Of a DNA stretch of 64,000 nucleotides, positions 32,166 through 41,382 are shown piece by piece. Source of the stretch: Candidatus Desulfosporosinus nitrosoreducens (GTDB lineage: Bacteria > Bacillota > Desulfitobacteriia > Desulfitobacteriales > Desulfitobacteriaceae); NCBI RefSeq assembly GCF_030954495.1, contig NZ_JAVHUW010000047.1, forward strand, positions 35,891-99,890, written 5' to 3'. The notes under the pieces are model-generated. The model did no database searches. It saw only the letters and a list, made by a program, of their open reading frames with translations, and was not told the origin of the DNA. Numbering within the stretch: position 1 is the stretch's first letter; each line of letters starts with the position of its first letter. Made by a program: the position numbers and the translations under genes.

Positions 32166-32896
32166 TGCTTAAATTACCGGTAGCCGAAATTTTCTCCTCG
32201 ATTCAGGGGGAAGGTCCGTATGTTGGTGCCCGCCAAATATTTCTGAGGCTGACTCAGTGCAATTTAAAGTGTCCTTATTGTGATACCCAAACCTCGGCCC
32301 CCGCTAAGTTTCCGCTGGAAACTGTTCCGGGCTCGCGTTCTTTTGCTGAAATAGAAAATCCTATTGCCCCTGAAGAGTTGGTTCAACTGCTCCAAGCCTA
32401 TGATTTTACCAGGCATCACTCTTTGAGTATTACCGGTGGCGAGCCCCTGCTTTGGGCGGATGAACTTCAGGTTCTTCTGCCTTTAATCATCAAGCAGAAA
32501 CTCCCTATTTATTTAGAGACCAATGGGACGCTGCCGTCTCAACTTCATAAAATATTGCCACTTATTGATATTATTAGTATGGATATCAAATTGCCTTTCG
32601 GAGATCAGAGTTTTTGGGATGTTCATGAATCCTTCCTGCGCTTAAGTCTGATGAAGGAAGTGTTCATTAAAATTGTGGTCAATGAAACGACGCCGATTCA
32701 AGACCTCTTAAAAGCCCGGGATTTGATTGCCGGAGTTGACTCATCACTATTGACTGTTCTGCAACCGGTTACAAAGGTAAACAAGATCAACTCACCTAAA
32801 CCTCGTCAGCTTTTGGATTGGCAAAGTTTGTTTTTAGAAAAACTTAGTAATGTTCGGGTCATTCCTCAAACACATGTTTTTATGGGACAACTTTAG
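32162..32896 (+). CDS. queE: 7-carboxy-7-deazaguanine synthase (radical SAM)
   Basis: 244 residues. Radical SAM enzyme that contracts 6-carboxytetrahydropterin to 7-carboxy-7-deazaguanine. The N-terminal [21 protein letters not shown] is the QueE signature, followed by the 4Fe-4S motif [11 protein letters not shown] (CxxxCxxC) and the GGEPLLW SAM-binding motif. ATG 32162 overlaps the DUF366 stop; the next codon is also ATG. The stop lies 46 bases before folE. Confidence 0.95.
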   Translation: MMLKLPVAEIFSSIQGEGPYVGARQIFLRLTQCNLKCPYCDTQTSAPAKFPLETVPGSRSFAEIENPIAPEELVQLLQAYDFTRHHSLSITGGEPLLWADELQVLLPLIIKQKLPIYLETNGTLPSQLHKILPLIDIISMDIKLPFGDQSFWDVHESFLRLSLMKEVFIKIVVNETTPIQDLLKARDLIAGVDSSLLTVLQPVTKVNKINSPKPRQLLDWQSLFLEKLSNVRVIPQTHVFMGQL

Positions 32897-32942
32897 CCAA
32901 AATGAATTAATTGAGGAATTATTGAACAAAGGAGAAACGATT

Positions 32943-33515
32943 ATGGGGATGGATTTAGAAAAAATTGAAAAGGCTGTATATATGATGCTGGAGGCAATTG
33001 GGGAAGACCCTGAGCGGGAGGGGCTTCAAGACACACCGAAGCGTGTTGCCAGGATGTATGCTGAAGTATTTGCCGGCTTACATGAAGATCCCAGCTGTCA
33101 TTTGCAAGTGCAATTCTCTGAGGAACATGAAGAAATGGTGATTGTTAAGGATATTCCGGTTTATTCCATGTGTGAACACCACCTTGTCCCTTTTTATGGG
33201 AAGGCTCATGTTGCCTATATCCCCAGAAAGGGGAAAATTACCGGTTTATCGAAATTTGCCCGTGTTGTCGAAGGGTTTGCCCGCCGACCCCAGCTTCAGG
33301 AACGTCTGACTTCCCAAATTGCCGACGCCATTATGGGTGAGCTCTCTCCTTTGGGAGTTCTGGTTGTGATTGAGGCGGAGCATATGTGTATGACCATGCG
33401 CGGTGTTAAAAAGGCGGGTTCGCAAACCCTGACCTCGGCTGTGCGGGGCATCTTTAAGACGAATTCCATTACCAGGTCCGAGGCTTTTTCCCTAATTCAA
33501 GGCAACAGACGATAA
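32943..33515 (+). CDS. folE: GTP cyclohydrolase I
   Basis: 190 residues, single domain. Converts GTP to dihydroneopterin triphosphate, the substrate of QueD and of folate synthesis. Motifs: [40 protein letters not shown] (zinc Cys and His), [20 protein letters not shown], and CMTMRGVKK. Start ATG 32943 with AAAGGAG 7 bases before; a longer in-frame reading starts inside queE without a site. In this operon it supplies the first step to queuosine. Confidence 0.96.
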   Translation: MGMDLEKIEKAVYMMLEAIGEDPEREGLQDTPKRVARMYAEVFAGLHEDPSCHLQVQFSEEHEEMVIVKDIPVYSMCEHHLVPFYGKAHVAYIPRKGKITGLSKFARVVEGFARRPQLQERLTSQIADAIMGELSPLGVLVVIEAEHMCMTMRGVKKAGSQTLTSAVRGIFKTNSITRSEAFSLIQGNRR

Positions 33516-33529
33516 GGAAGAGGAAGTTT

Positions 33530-33727
33530 ATGGATGAAAACCCAAAAAATCCAACCTCGGGGTCCCCAGGAAAACTTGAACTTATGGCGACCCAAAAGGT
33601 TGGCGTGAACCGTGAACTATATAAAATTGTCGATTTTCTCAATAAAAACTTAAAGGATTATCGCCTAATGTTCGGTTTAACCAAAAAAGATGATAAAATG
33701 ATCATATCGATTTATGAAGTAGAATGA
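33530..33727 (+). CDS. YpmA-like small protein (DUF4264)
   Basis: 65 residues with KVGVNRELYKIVDFLNKNLKDYRLMFGLTK, typical of the YpmA/DUF4264 family of Firmicutes, function unknown. GGAAGAGG lies upstream of ATG 33530. Tightly placed between folE (14 bases) and surE (13 bases), so part of the operon. Confidence 0.7.
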   Translation: MDENPKNPTSGSPGKLELMATQKVGVNRELYKIVDFLNKNLKDYRLMFGLTKKDDKMIISIYEVE

Positions 33728-33740
33728 TTGGAGTAACAAC

Positions 33741-34490
33741 ATGCGTATCTTGTTAACCAATGATGACGGCTATAACGCTCCGGGAATTCAAGTTTTGTAT
33801 CAGGCTCTTAAATCGCAAACCAAGCACGATATAAGCATAGCGGCACCGGAAGGCCAGCGCTCAGCGACAGGGCACTCCATAACTTTATTTGCGCCTTTAT
33901 TTGTGACGGAGCATGCTCTGGAAGGTTCCGGCAAAGGATTTTCGATTAGCGGTACTCCTTCCGACTGCGTAAAACTGGCTGTGCAAGGGGGACTTATACC
34001 TAAGCCTGATCTTTTGATCTCCGGCATCAATCAAGGGGCTAATTTAGGAACGGATATTTTTTATTCAGGGACTGTTTCCGCCGCTATGGAAGGGGTGTTA
34101 CTTGGAATTCCTTCTCTGGCTCTTTCTTTAGCAAACTTTGAGTATAAAGACTTTGGGCCTTCCGCGGCCTATCTCGTCGAGCATTTGGACCTCTTGCTCA
34201 AACTGCGGCATAAAGGGCTGATTAATATAAACTTTCCGGGAAAACCACGGACAGAATGGCGCGGTCTCAAAGTAACCCGCTTAGGTAAGGCCATTTATGA
34301 AAATGTTTTTGAGCAGCGCCAAGATCCCCGGGGCAGAATTTATTTTTGGCAGAGTGGAAATTTAGTTCAGGACTGTGAAAGTGATACTGATTTAACGGCG
34401 ATTCAGAACGACTTTGTTTCCCTGACACCGATGCACAGTGATTTGACGGATTTTGCTTGCTTGCAAACCTGGAAAGAATTATTTAATTAA
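33741..34490 (+). CDS. surE: 5'/3'-nucleotidase SurE
   Basis: 249 residues. Dephosphorylates nucleoside monophosphates in stationary-phase stress. Metal-binding LLTNDDGYNAPGI at the N-terminus (Asp-Asp), AAPEGQRSATGHSIT with the catalytic Ser/Asn region, and VISGINQGANLGTDIFYSGTVSAA-type motif in the middle (here LLISGINQGANLG). GATTGGAG lies upstream of ATG 33741. Last gene of the operon, ended by a 12-bp terminator stem. Confidence 0.95.
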   Translation: MRILLTNDDGYNAPGIQVLYQALKSQTKHDISIAAPEGQRSATGHSITLFAPLFVTEHALEGSGKGFSISGTPSDCVKLAVQGGLIPKPDLLISGINQGANLGTDIFYSGTVSAAMEGVLLGIPSLALSLANFEYKDFGPSAAYLVEHLDLLLKLRHKGLININFPGKPRTEWRGLKVTRLGKAIYENVFEQRQDPRGRIYFWQSGNLVQDCESDTDLTAIQNDFVSLTPMHSDLTDFACLQTWKELFN

Positions 34491-34517
34491 CCAGGTTAGG
34501 CTTTTTTATAGTAAAAT

Positions 34518-34550
34518 AAAGGAGTACAGATTCTTCTGTACTCCTTTTCC
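34518..34550. terminator. Bidirectional terminator
   Basis: AAAGGAGTACAG at 34518-34529 pairs with CTGTACTCCTTT at 34536-34547, followed by TCC. It separates surE from the convergent SASP gene. Confidence 0.85.
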
Positions 34551-34564
34551 ATAAATTGAGCAGA

Positions 34565-34786
34565 TTAGACGGGTGTGTTGAGAGATTCTTTAGCTCGACG
34601 AATCATAGTCTTGACCATGCTTCCGCCGATTCTGCCGCCAACATGACCGCATTCTCTTGATGTCATGTTTTCCCAACCCTGGGTTTTGATTTTTTCGCTC
34701 AGTCCTAATTCATCGGCAACTTCCCATTTGAATTGATCTAAAACAGATTGGGGTAAAATATTAGCGTTATTTTTATTTCTACTCAT
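34565..34786 (-). CDS. Alpha/beta-type small acid-soluble spore protein
   Basis: 73 residues. Contains the SASP pattern: a first helix FKWEVADELGLSE and the second conserved block GHVGGRIGGSMVKTMIRRA. These proteins coat spore DNA and protect it from UV. The germination protease (Gpr) cleavage region normally reads T-E-(F/I)-A; here WEVADELG sits at that place, so cleavage site fit is loose. AAAGGGAGGAG precedes ATG 34786. A sigma-G promoter is expected but not clear. Confidence 0.9.
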   Translation of the reverse strand: MSRNKNNANILPQSVLDQFKWEVADELGLSEKIKTQGWENMTSRECGHVGGRIGGSMVKTMIRRAKESLNTPV

Positions 34787-34903
34787 ATTTTAATCTCCTC
34801 CCTTTTTGTTTATCCGTACGCTGATAGTATTTGCATTTTCTTGAGGTTTATAGTGCTAAAATATTGGATATACTATGTCTTTTTGTTAAGAGAGGAAGTT
34901 GTC

Positions 34904-35161
34904 ATGATTTTTGGAACTTTTATCGTTTATGTTTTAATTTTTGGCGTTATAATTTCCTATCCGGGCTTAACGGCTAAAGATCGTTCAAGTTCAATCCCCA
35001 AACTGCTGGCCGCACCCATATTAATAGGAGCTGTCTTAACCTTGCTGACGGCGCTTAAAATTTACTTTTTTTATAAATTTATCCTTCTTTTGTTTATTGC
35101 CGCGACATTTCTGCTTTCTTACTGGCAATGGGGAAGCAAAATCCGCCGCTGGTGGAGGTAA
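34904..35161 (+). CDS. Small three-span membrane protein
   Basis: 85 residues, not recognised. Three hydrophobic segments (FIVYVLIFGVIISY, LLAAPILIGAVLTLLTAL, FILLLFIAATFLLSYW) and a basic end (KIRRWWR). AGAGGAAG about 7 bases before ATG 34904; longer readings lack a site. It ends 2 bases from the convergent SpoVB gene. Confidence 0.65.
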   Translation: MIFGTFIVYVLIFGVIISYPGLTAKDRSSSIPKLLAAPILIGAVLTLLTALKIYFFYKFILLLFIAATFLLSYWQWGSKIRRWWR

Positions 35162-35163
35162 GC

Positions 35164-36705
35164 TTAAACTTTGATATATTTTCCGATCCAGGGCAGCCTC
35201 CTCAGATCTGAGAAGGAAATTCCGCCATTGAAAAATAAAATGAGGGCATAAACTGTGAAACCACCTGTGAATTCACACAGATAACCAATAACGTGTCCGC
35301 TCAAGATGGGATCTAAGATATGAAAGATAAGCAGCATACCTATTCCGCCGCTAAAGGGCTGAAGGAGAAAACGCTGCAGGTCCAAAGCCATGCCGCTGTT
35401 TCTGGAGATAGCCAGAAGGTTTAAGGTGGCCATGATAATAAAGCCGATAACGTAAGCCCAGGCCGTACCGCGCAGCCCCCATTGGGGAAGGCCGGTAAGG
35501 TAGATCAGGATTGGAATCCGCAAGAGGGCCGCAATGATGGAATGCAGAACCGGCAAGTGAACTTTTCCCAACCCCTGCAAAATCCCTGTTGTCGTTTGCT
35601 GAATGTAGGAGAAGATTCCTCCTAAAGCTAAGATTCGCAAAGTTGGCGAGATCTCAGAGCTTTTAAAAAAGGCTGTAAGCGGCCGGGAAAAGTAAAAGAG
35701 AATAAGCAGACAAGGAATCCCTATTATTATGGTTAAACGGATGGCTTCAACGCTGCGGGCGCGCACAATGTGAAACTGGCGCTTGGCTGCCGCTTCAGAG
35801 ATCGACGGTACAAGTGAGGTGGCCAAAGCGAAGGTGAAAACGCTGGGAAAGGTAAGCAAGGTAAAGGCAGATCCTCCGAGCTGCCCGAATAGTGTCGTTG
35901 CTTCACGCGCACTGTAGCCGGCGGCGCAGAGGCGCTGGGGGATAAGCATGGCGTCTAAGGCGGACAGTCCTGTGGCAAATAATCTGCCGACGGTAACGGG
36001 AGAAGCGAGATGCCATAGCTGTCTTAAAATATATGGAGTTGAATAAGAGGAGGCGGAGCTTTCCCCAGGGAGCAGCCGGGCTTTTTGATAATGCAGGACA
36101 ATGACTAATAAACCTACGGCTTCTCCTGCCAGCATACCGGCTGCTAAGCCGGCTGCGGCCCATTCTACGCCATTTCCCAGGAGCCGGAAGGCTATTGTAT
36201 AGCCGACGATAACCCGGACTATTTGTTCGCAGATTTGACTTACCGCAGTGGGGATCATGTTCTGAAGGCCCTGAAAATATCCCCTGAAGACTGAAGAGAC
36301 GGAGACTATAAAAATAGCAGGTGTGCAAATTTGGAACAGGGTCAGCACCCTGGGGTCAGGAAAAATTTTGTGAGCCAGATAGGGAGTCAGGAAATAAAGT
36401 GCTGAGGAAACGACGGCGCCGGAGATGGTGAGCAGCCAAAAAGCAAGATGAAAAATCGCCCGGGCCTGGTGAGGGCGCCCCAAGGATACTTCTTCAGCCA
36501 CCATTTTAGCGATGGCCAGCGGGATTCCGGCTGTTGTAAAAACTAAGGCCAGCATGTAAATCGGAAATACCATATTGAAGAGGCCATAGGCTTCCCCGCC
36601 GATGTGGGTCATAATCAAATATTGATAAGCAAAACCTAAAAGCCGGTTGAATAAATTAGCGCCTAATAAAATAGTCGCTCCGTAGACAAAGGTCCTTTTT
36701 GGCAT
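35164..36705 (-). CDS. spoVB: SpoVB-type polysaccharide flippase (MATE/MurJ-like)
   Basis: 513 residues and about 14 membrane segments, the size of SpoVB. The N-terminal NLFNRLLGFAYQYLIM and GLFNMVFPIYMLALVFTTAGIPLAIAKMVAEE match the SpoVB/Wzx family; SpoVB moves lipid-linked peptidoglycan precursors for the spore cortex, and relatives do so in vegetative cells. Start ATG 36705, GGAGG 5 bases before. Other possible names are YtgP or YkvU-like paralogues, which have the same fold. Confidence 0.85.
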   Translation of the reverse strand: MPKRTFVYGATILLGANLFNRLLGFAYQYLIMTHIGGEAYGLFNMVFPIYMLALVFTTAGIPLAIAKMVAEEVSLGRPHQARAIFHLAFWLLTISGAVVSSALYFLTPYLAHKIFPDPRVLTLFQICTPAIFIVSVSSVFRGYFQGLQNMIPTAVSQICEQIVRVIVGYTIAFRLLGNGVEWAAAGLAAGMLAGEAVGLLVIVLHYQKARLLPGESSASSYSTPYILRQLWHLASPVTVGRLFATGLSALDAMLIPQRLCAAGYSAREATTLFGQLGGSAFTLLTFPSVFTFALATSLVPSISEAAAKRQFHIVRARSVEAIRLTIIIGIPCLLILFYFSRPLTAFFKSSEISPTLRILALGGIFSYIQQTTTGILQGLGKVHLPVLHSIIAALLRIPILIYLTGLPQWGLRGTAWAYVIGFIIMATLNLLAISRNSGMALDLQRFLLQPFSGGIGMLLIFHILDPILSGHVIGYLCEFTGGFTVYALILFFNGGISFSDLRRLPWIGKYIKV

Positions 36706-36893
36706 GTTAACCTCCACAAAGACGGCAAAATCGTTTACTTCTAACCATATGCCTGCGGCAAGAGGGAAATGCTTAAGAAATTTTTTACTTCTTTCAAATT
36801 AGAAAGGAATTTGCCGGCTTTATAGAGAAAATATTTTCCTATAATGGATATGATGTCAAAAGTAGGGCATTCTACCTCTAGGGAGGAATTGTG

Positions 36894-38060
36894 ATGTGGC
36901 AGCTTCTTAAACATGCTAAAATTTATAGTCCAAAACTCATAGAGGATACGGATGTTCTTATTGTCGGGACAAGTATCGCAGCGATTGGGAAAAATCTCCG
37001 GCTTCCCGACTTTGTCGAGGGAGAAGAGATTGACCTTGAGGGGATGATATTAGCTCCCGGTTTTATTGACGCTCATGTGCATATCTGTGGTGGTGGCGGA
37101 GAAGCCGGTCCGGCCTCACGTACTCCGGAAATCCAGCTATCCCAGCTTACACGCGGCGGGACGACCACGGTTGTGGGCTGTTTGGGAACGGACTCAATTT
37201 CCCGCTCCATGGCGGAACTTCTGACGAAGGCCTATGCCTTGGACGATGAGGGAATAAGTACGTTTGTTTACAGCGGTGCTTACCAGGTCCCGGCAAGAAC
37301 ACTGCTGCCGACTTTGCAGCAAGACCTGGCGCTGATTACGAAGGTAATTGGCACGGGAGAAATTGCCATCTCGGATCATCGCTCGGCACAACCCCAAATT
37401 GCCGAACTGGAACGTTTGGCAGCGGAGGCCCGGGTAGGTGGGATGCTGGGGGGAAAAGCGGGAGTGGTTCATCTTCATCTTGGAGAGGGCAAGCGCGGCC
37501 TGGAACCGATATGGGAAATTCTCAAGAAAACAGAAATCCCGATCACTCAATTTATGCCAACGCATATTAACCGCACCCATCCTTTATTGGAGCAGGGTAT
37601 ACAGTTTCTTCAAGCAGGCGGCCATATTGACCTCACTGCCGGGTGTGACGACTTTCCCGCCGAGCTTCAGGTGCCGGCGGTACTTTCCCTCTTAGAACAG
37701 AGGGAGCTGCTCAACGATCGGATTACCGTGACCTCGGACGGCAATGGCAGTATGCCCCAATATAACGAAAAGGGTGTTTTAGTGGGTATGGGTGTTGGCT
37801 CTGTCGAGGTGCTGTGGCGTGATGTTCGGGAATCCGTAGTGCATCATGGTGTTTCGCTTGAGAGGGCTTTAAGTACCATAACTGCCAATGCGGCGAGGGT
37901 ACTGGCTCTTAAAAATAAAGGCTTAATTCGCGTCGGTTTTGACGCTGATCTTGTTGTTCTGGATGAACCTTTACAGGTTCACGATGTTTGGGCTAAGGGA
38001 AGGCATATGGTGAAAAATAAGCAGCCTTTGGTGTGGGGGACTTACGAAGCGAAAAAATAG
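36894..38060 (+). CDS. iadA: Isoaspartyl dipeptidase (beta-aspartyl peptidase)
   Basis: 388 residues of the amidohydrolase fold. Hydrolyses beta-aspartyl dipeptides arising from damaged proteins. Metal motif APGFIDAHVHICGGGGEAG (HxH) near residue 65, HLHLGEGKRGL with zinc His, MPTHINRTHPL with the second His pair, and TSDGNGSMPQY with catalytic Asp. Start ATG 36894 with GGGAGGA 6 bases before. Divergent from spoVB. Confidence 0.92.
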   Translation: MWQLLKHAKIYSPKLIEDTDVLIVGTSIAAIGKNLRLPDFVEGEEIDLEGMILAPGFIDAHVHICGGGGEAGPASRTPEIQLSQLTRGGTTTVVGCLGTDSISRSMAELLTKAYALDDEGISTFVYSGAYQVPARTLLPTLQQDLALITKVIGTGEIAISDHRSAQPQIAELERLAAEARVGGMLGGKAGVVHLHLGEGKRGLEPIWEILKKTEIPITQFMPTHINRTHPLLEQGIQFLQAGGHIDLTAGCDDFPAELQVPAVLSLLEQRELLNDRITVTSDGNGSMPQYNEKGVLVGMGVGSVEVLWRDVRESVVHHGVSLERALSTITANAARVLALKNKGLIRVGFDADLVVLDEPLQVHDVWAKGRHMVKNKQPLVWGTYEAKK

Positions 38061-38156
38061 CAAGGTATCGAGAATACTTGACCTACTTGGCTCAATAAAC
38101 TAATTTAAATATGTTTCTTCAGACTAGCGTGGAAACTCCAAAAAACTGTTGCAAGT

Positions 38157-38176
38157 AAAAAGGTAAGGACCTTTTT
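38157..38176 (+). terminator. Hairpin between iadA and the EF-G-like gene
   Basis: AAAAAGGT at 38157-38164 pairs with ACCTTTTT at 38169-38176 around AAGG. Lies 16 bases before the ribosome site, so it may end iadA or attenuate the next gene. Confidence 0.55.
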
Positions 38177-38205
38177 CTTAATAACATTACTAGGAGGAGA
38201 TTGTC

Positions 38206-40227
38206 TTGAAGACCTATGACGCAGAACATCTTCGCAACATCTGTTTGGTCGGCCACGGTGGAGTGGGAAAGACTTCCCTATCGGAAACTTTTCTTTTCAA
38301 TTCAGGTGTGATCAATCGTATCGGCAAAATTACTGAAGGAAACACAGTCTCGGATTTTTTGCCAGAAGAAGTTAAACACAAGGTGTCGATTAGTACGAGT
38401 CTTATTCCTATTGAATGGCAGGGAGTTAAGGTCAATGTTCTCGATACTCCGGGATATTCCGATTTCTTCGGAGAAGTTAAGAGTGCTTTGAGAGTTGTTG
38501 AAGGCGCGGTTTTGGTCCTCAATGGTGTAGCCGGGTTGGAAGTACAGGCGGAAATTCTTTGGGATGTCATGGCTGAGCAAAAGCTGCCCAGAGTTATTTT
38601 TGTCAATAAATTAGACCGTGAAAATGCCAGTTTTAACAAGGTCTTGGAACAGCTCCAGCAGGCCTATCCTGAGGCCAGGTTTGTTCCCCTGCAAATTCCG
38701 CTGGGACAGGAAGCCGATTTCCGCGGGATTGTCGATATTATTGAAAATAAGCTCTATGATTATGAACCTAACGGAAGCGGCAAGTTTGTTGTTCAAGAGG
38801 TTCCTGAAGAGCTCCAGTCTGAATCCAGTCGTTTCCGGGAGCAATTGGGAGAAGCGGTTGCCGAAGCAGATGATGAAATTCTGACTAAATACCTTGAAGG
38901 AGAAAGCCTGACTGCCGCTGACCTTAAAACCGCTTTAGGGCTGGCCTTGAAACAAAATCTGGTCATCCCGATTCTTTGCGGATCTGCCTATAAGAATATT
39001 GGCATTACCAATCTTTTGAATTTCTTTGCTGATTTTCTTCCCGCCCCGGAAGTCCTGCCGCAAAAGTCTGCCTTAGTCTTTAAAACCTTAGCTGATCCTT
39101 ATGTAGGGAAAATGTCCTTTTTCCGCGTTTATGGCGGTAAATTTAATGCCGAATCTATGGCCTATAATTCAAGCCGCGAGGTGGAGGAAAAAATAGGTCA
39201 GCCTTTCTATTTAAGGGGCAAAACTCAAGAGCCGATTGCTTCGGTTGCGGCAGGAGATATTGCTGTCGTTGCCAAACTGCAAGAGGTAAAAACAGGGGAT
39301 ACCTTATGCGGCAAAGATCATCCTATTCAGCTTGAAGGTATAGATTTTCCGGTGCCTACCTTGTCGATGGCCATCGAGCCTAAGAGCAAAGGGGATGAAG
39401 ATAAGCTTGGCAACTCTTTAGCGCGCCTGGCGGAAGAAGATCCCACGATTAAGCTGAGTAAAAACTTAGAAACCAAGGAATTATTGTTAACCGGTTTAGG
39501 TGAGATGCATCTGGAAATTCTCCAGGAAAAGCTGACCCGGAAATTTGGGGTTGCCGTAGCGGTCAAAGTGCCGCGGGTACCTTATCGTGAGACTATTCGC
39601 AAAGCAGTGAAAGTCGAGGGCAAGCATAAAAAACAAACGGGCGGACACGGGCAATACGGACATGTCTGGATCAATCTCGAACCCTTGGACGGAAAGGATT
39701 TTGAGTTTACGGAGGCGATCTTTGGCGGTTCTGTCCCCAAACAATATATCCCGGCTGTTGAAAAAGGGATTCGCGAGGCTATGACTGAAGGCGCTATGGT
39801 TGGGTACCCTGTGACGGATATTAAGGTTACGCTTTGTGACGGTTCTTATCATGCGGTGGATTCCTCGGAAATGGCTTTTAAATTAGCGGCCATCATTGCT
39901 TTTCGCAAAGGTGTGGAGCTGGCCAAGCCTGCTTTGCTTGAACCGGTTGTTGAAGTTGAAGTTAAAGTACCTGAAGATTTCATGGGAGATGTCATCGGCG
40001 ACCTCAATGGCAAACGGGGCAGGGTATTGGGAATGGATGTCAGCGGTAAGTATCAAATCATCAAAGCCCATGTTCCCCAGGCGGAAATGATGCGCTATGC
40101 TATAGATTTGAGAGCGCTCACGCAAGGGAGAGGAACCTTTACCCTGAAATTTCTCCAGTATGAAGAAGTACCTGATAGAATCAGTGAAGCTTTAGTAAGT
40201 CAACTTAAGGTAGCCCATAACCATTAA
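38206..40227 (+). CDS. Elongation factor G-like GTPase
   Basis: 673 residues, EF-G domain order: G domain with GHGGVGKTSL (G1), DTPGYSDF (G3), NKLDRE (G4); domain II from about 290; domains III-V with LTGLGEMHLEILQEKL and the domain IV loop ETIRKAVKVEGKHKKQTGGHGQYGHV. It is the EF-G-like branch (shorter switch and lacking some classical EF-G residues) found as an extra copy next to true fusA in many Firmicutes and actinobacteria; ribosome rescue or recycling has been suggested. Start is TTG 38206, AGGAGGAG 6 bases before. A true fusA beside rpsL/rpsG is not in this window. Confidence 0.9.
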   Translation: MKTYDAEHLRNICLVGHGGVGKTSLSETFLFNSGVINRIGKITEGNTVSDFLPEEVKHKVSISTSLIPIEWQGVKVNVLDTPGYSDFFGEVKSALRVVEGAVLVLNGVAGLEVQAEILWDVMAEQKLPRVIFVNKLDRENASFNKVLEQLQQAYPEARFVPLQIPLGQEADFRGIVDIIENKLYDYEPNGSGKFVVQEVPEELQSESSRFREQLGEAVAEADDEILTKYLEGESLTAADLKTALGLALKQNLVIPILCGSAYKNIGITNLLNFFADFLPAPEVLPQKSALVFKTLADPYVGKMSFFRVYGGKFNAESMAYNSSREVEEKIGQPFYLRGKTQEPIASVAAGDIAVVAKLQEVKTGDTLCGKDHPIQLEGIDFPVPTLSMAIEPKSKGDEDKLGNSLARLAEEDPTIKLSKNLETKELLLTGLGEMHLEILQEKLTRKFGVAVAVKVPRVPYRETIRKAVKVEGKHKKQTGGHGQYGHVWINLEPLDGKDFEFTEAIFGGSVPKQYIPAVEKGIREAMTEGAMVGYPVTDIKVTLCDGSYHAVDSSEMAFKLAAIIAFRKGVELAKPALLEPVVEVEVKVPEDFMGDVIGDLNGKRGRVLGMDVSGKYQIIKAHVPQAEMMRYAIDLRALTQGRGTFTLKFLQYEEVPDRISEALVSQLKVAHNH

Positions 40228-40262
40228 AGGAAACAGCAAAATTTTTATTCCAACGTGACGAA

Positions 40263-40299
40263 CAGAACTGATGCCTCATTTTCTGAGGTGTCAGTTCTG
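40263..40299 (+). terminator. Terminator-like hairpin after the EF-G-like gene
   Basis: CAGAACTGA, CCTCA and the complementary TGAGG, TCAGTTCTG form a long stem (40263-40299) with a TG/TG internal loop. Weak U-tail (CGTTTAAA). Confidence 0.65.
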
Positions 40300-40328
40300 C
40301 GTTTAAATAGAACTGTTTTGATCACAGT

Positions 40329-40350
40329 AAAAGGCCGTCCTTGCGGACGG
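40329..40350 (-). terminator. Minus-strand terminator
   Basis: CCGTCC 40335-40340 and GGACGG 40345-40350 around TTGC; on the minus strand the stem is followed by GGCC and TTTT. It ends the microprotein gene at 40353-40469. Confidence 0.7.
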
Positions 40351-40352
40351 TA

Positions 40353-40469
40353 TTAATAGCGGTTTTTTCCCCAGGCTTTACCTAACCAGACAGCGGCACC
40401 AATTCCGATCGTATGAATGATTAACGACCTGGGACTGAGAAAATTGTTTTTATGTTTCAGCATTCTCAT
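40353..40469 (-). CDS. 38-residue membrane microprotein
   Basis: Begins MRMLKHKNNFLSPRSLIIH and continues TIGIGAAVWLGKAWGKNRY. A basic N-terminus then a short hydrophobic, glycine-containing segment and a basic end: an amphipathic or single-span membrane peptide. AAGGAGG lies about 7 bases upstream of ATG 40469, and a terminator follows the stop, so it has the marks of a real gene. No family recognised. Confidence 0.6.
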   Translation of the reverse strand: MRMLKHKNNFLSPRSLIIHTIGIGAAVWLGKAWGKNRY

Positions 40470-40636
40470 GGTTTAAGCCTCCTTATTAAGTGTTAACAGC
40501 TCTAGTTTTTCTATTTTTTATCCAGACGATACTAGCTAAAATTTGTAAGCAATATTTGATAAAGTCATTAACCCGGCTAATACTTTTGTTCCTTTAAGAT
40601 TGATGATGAAAAATAGAGTTATTCTCAGAACGACAA

Positions 40637-40656
40637 GGCCTAGGAAAACCTAGGCC
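40637..40656 (-). terminator. Hairpin after the 24-residue gene
   Basis: GGCCTAGG at 40637-40644 and CCTAGGCC at 40649-40656 around AAAA. Minus-strand tail TTGTCG is only weakly U-rich. Confidence 0.55.
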
Positions 40657-40678
40657 ATAGTGTCTGGAGCAAGATGCT

Positions 40679-40753
40679 TTAAAGTATAATGACTAACAAT
40701 AGACCAATGATGATGAGGATTACTGCCAGAATACTCAGAAACCATAAAGCCAT
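40679..40753 (-). CDS. 24-residue hydrophobic microprotein
   Basis: Product starts MALWFLSILAVILII and ends GLLLVIIL: almost entirely one membrane helix with no charged residue, which by size resembles small sporulation or toxin-like membrane peptides. GAGGGGGTGG lies about 6 bases before ATG 40753, and a hairpin follows. Very short, so it could be a chance reading, but the ribosome site, terminator and neighbours of the same kind support it. Confidence 0.5.
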   Translation of the reverse strand: MALWFLSILAVILIIIGLLLVIIL

Positions 40754-41019
40754 TTATTCCACCCCCTCATTGCGATTTCTATAAGAGGAGACGGTTCTGC
40801 TGGTATAGTATTCAGCTTGTCTTTTAAATGTTCACTGGCAGGGGAAAGGCTGAAGGGTAATGGTTAGATTGTGACGCAGTCCAGTCTATAATTAAGGTCA
40901 TCAAGAATCAAACGGGGACCTATCCAATATATTTTGACTAAAAGCTATAGTAGAGGGTGTTTTGAGTCGTCAGTTAGACTTTTGGCAAACTTAGAGTCTG
41001 CATAAGCCTAAGTTAAGAT

Positions 41020-41047
41020 TTGAGTAAAAGTGGTAAGCGTTTATATT
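41020..41047 (+). promoter_or_regulatory. Promoter of the gene at 41064
   Basis: TTGAGT at 41020-41025, 16-bp spacer, TATATT at 41042-41047. Confidence 0.5.
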
Positions 41048-41063
41048 AAGAAAGAGGGGTAAA

Positions 41064-41297
41064 ATGGGAAATGTGATAAAATTCAAGGCAAAACTGACAA
41101 GAGATAAACGGGTTGTAGACTTTCTGGCAGAATTGAACTATTTGCGGGAGCTATTCTTGCAGGGAGAAATAGAAAATGTGATTGTGATTGCCAATGGGAA
41201 GGGGGATAAATGCTGTACATCGAGTGGAGTCAGTATAGATGAAGCAAAGGCTATGTGCAGGGATTTTATTCACAATACCAAAGAGTATTTTGATTAA
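41064..41297 (+). CDS. Hypothetical protein
   Basis: 77 residues, not recognised. Predicted alpha/beta, soluble: KRVVDFLAELNYLRELFLQGEIENVIVIANGKGDKCCTSS, then SIDEAKAMCRDFIHNTKEYF. The ENVIVIANGKG strand-turn is its clearest element. AAAGAGGGG lies upstream of ATG 41064. Single gene ended by a bidirectional terminator. Confidence 0.65.
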   Translation: MGNVIKFKAKLTRDKRVVDFLAELNYLRELFLQGEIENVIVIANGKGDKCCTSSGVSIDEAKAMCRDFIHNTKEYFD

Positions 41298-41332
41298 GTG
41301 AAAAAATAGCTTTACTTGTAGGCATTGCTGAA

Positions 41333-41370
41333 AAGAAAAGCCTAGGCAATAGTTTACCTAGGCTAAATTT
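41333..41370. terminator. Bidirectional terminator
   Basis: AGCCTAGG at 41339-41346 and CCTAGGCT at 41357-41364, flanked by AAAAGAAA on the left and AAATTTT on the right, so it works for the + gene at 41064 and the minus gene at 41383. Shares the CCTAGG arm with the hairpin at 40637. Confidence 0.75.
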
Positions 41371-41382
41371 TAGACGCTTATT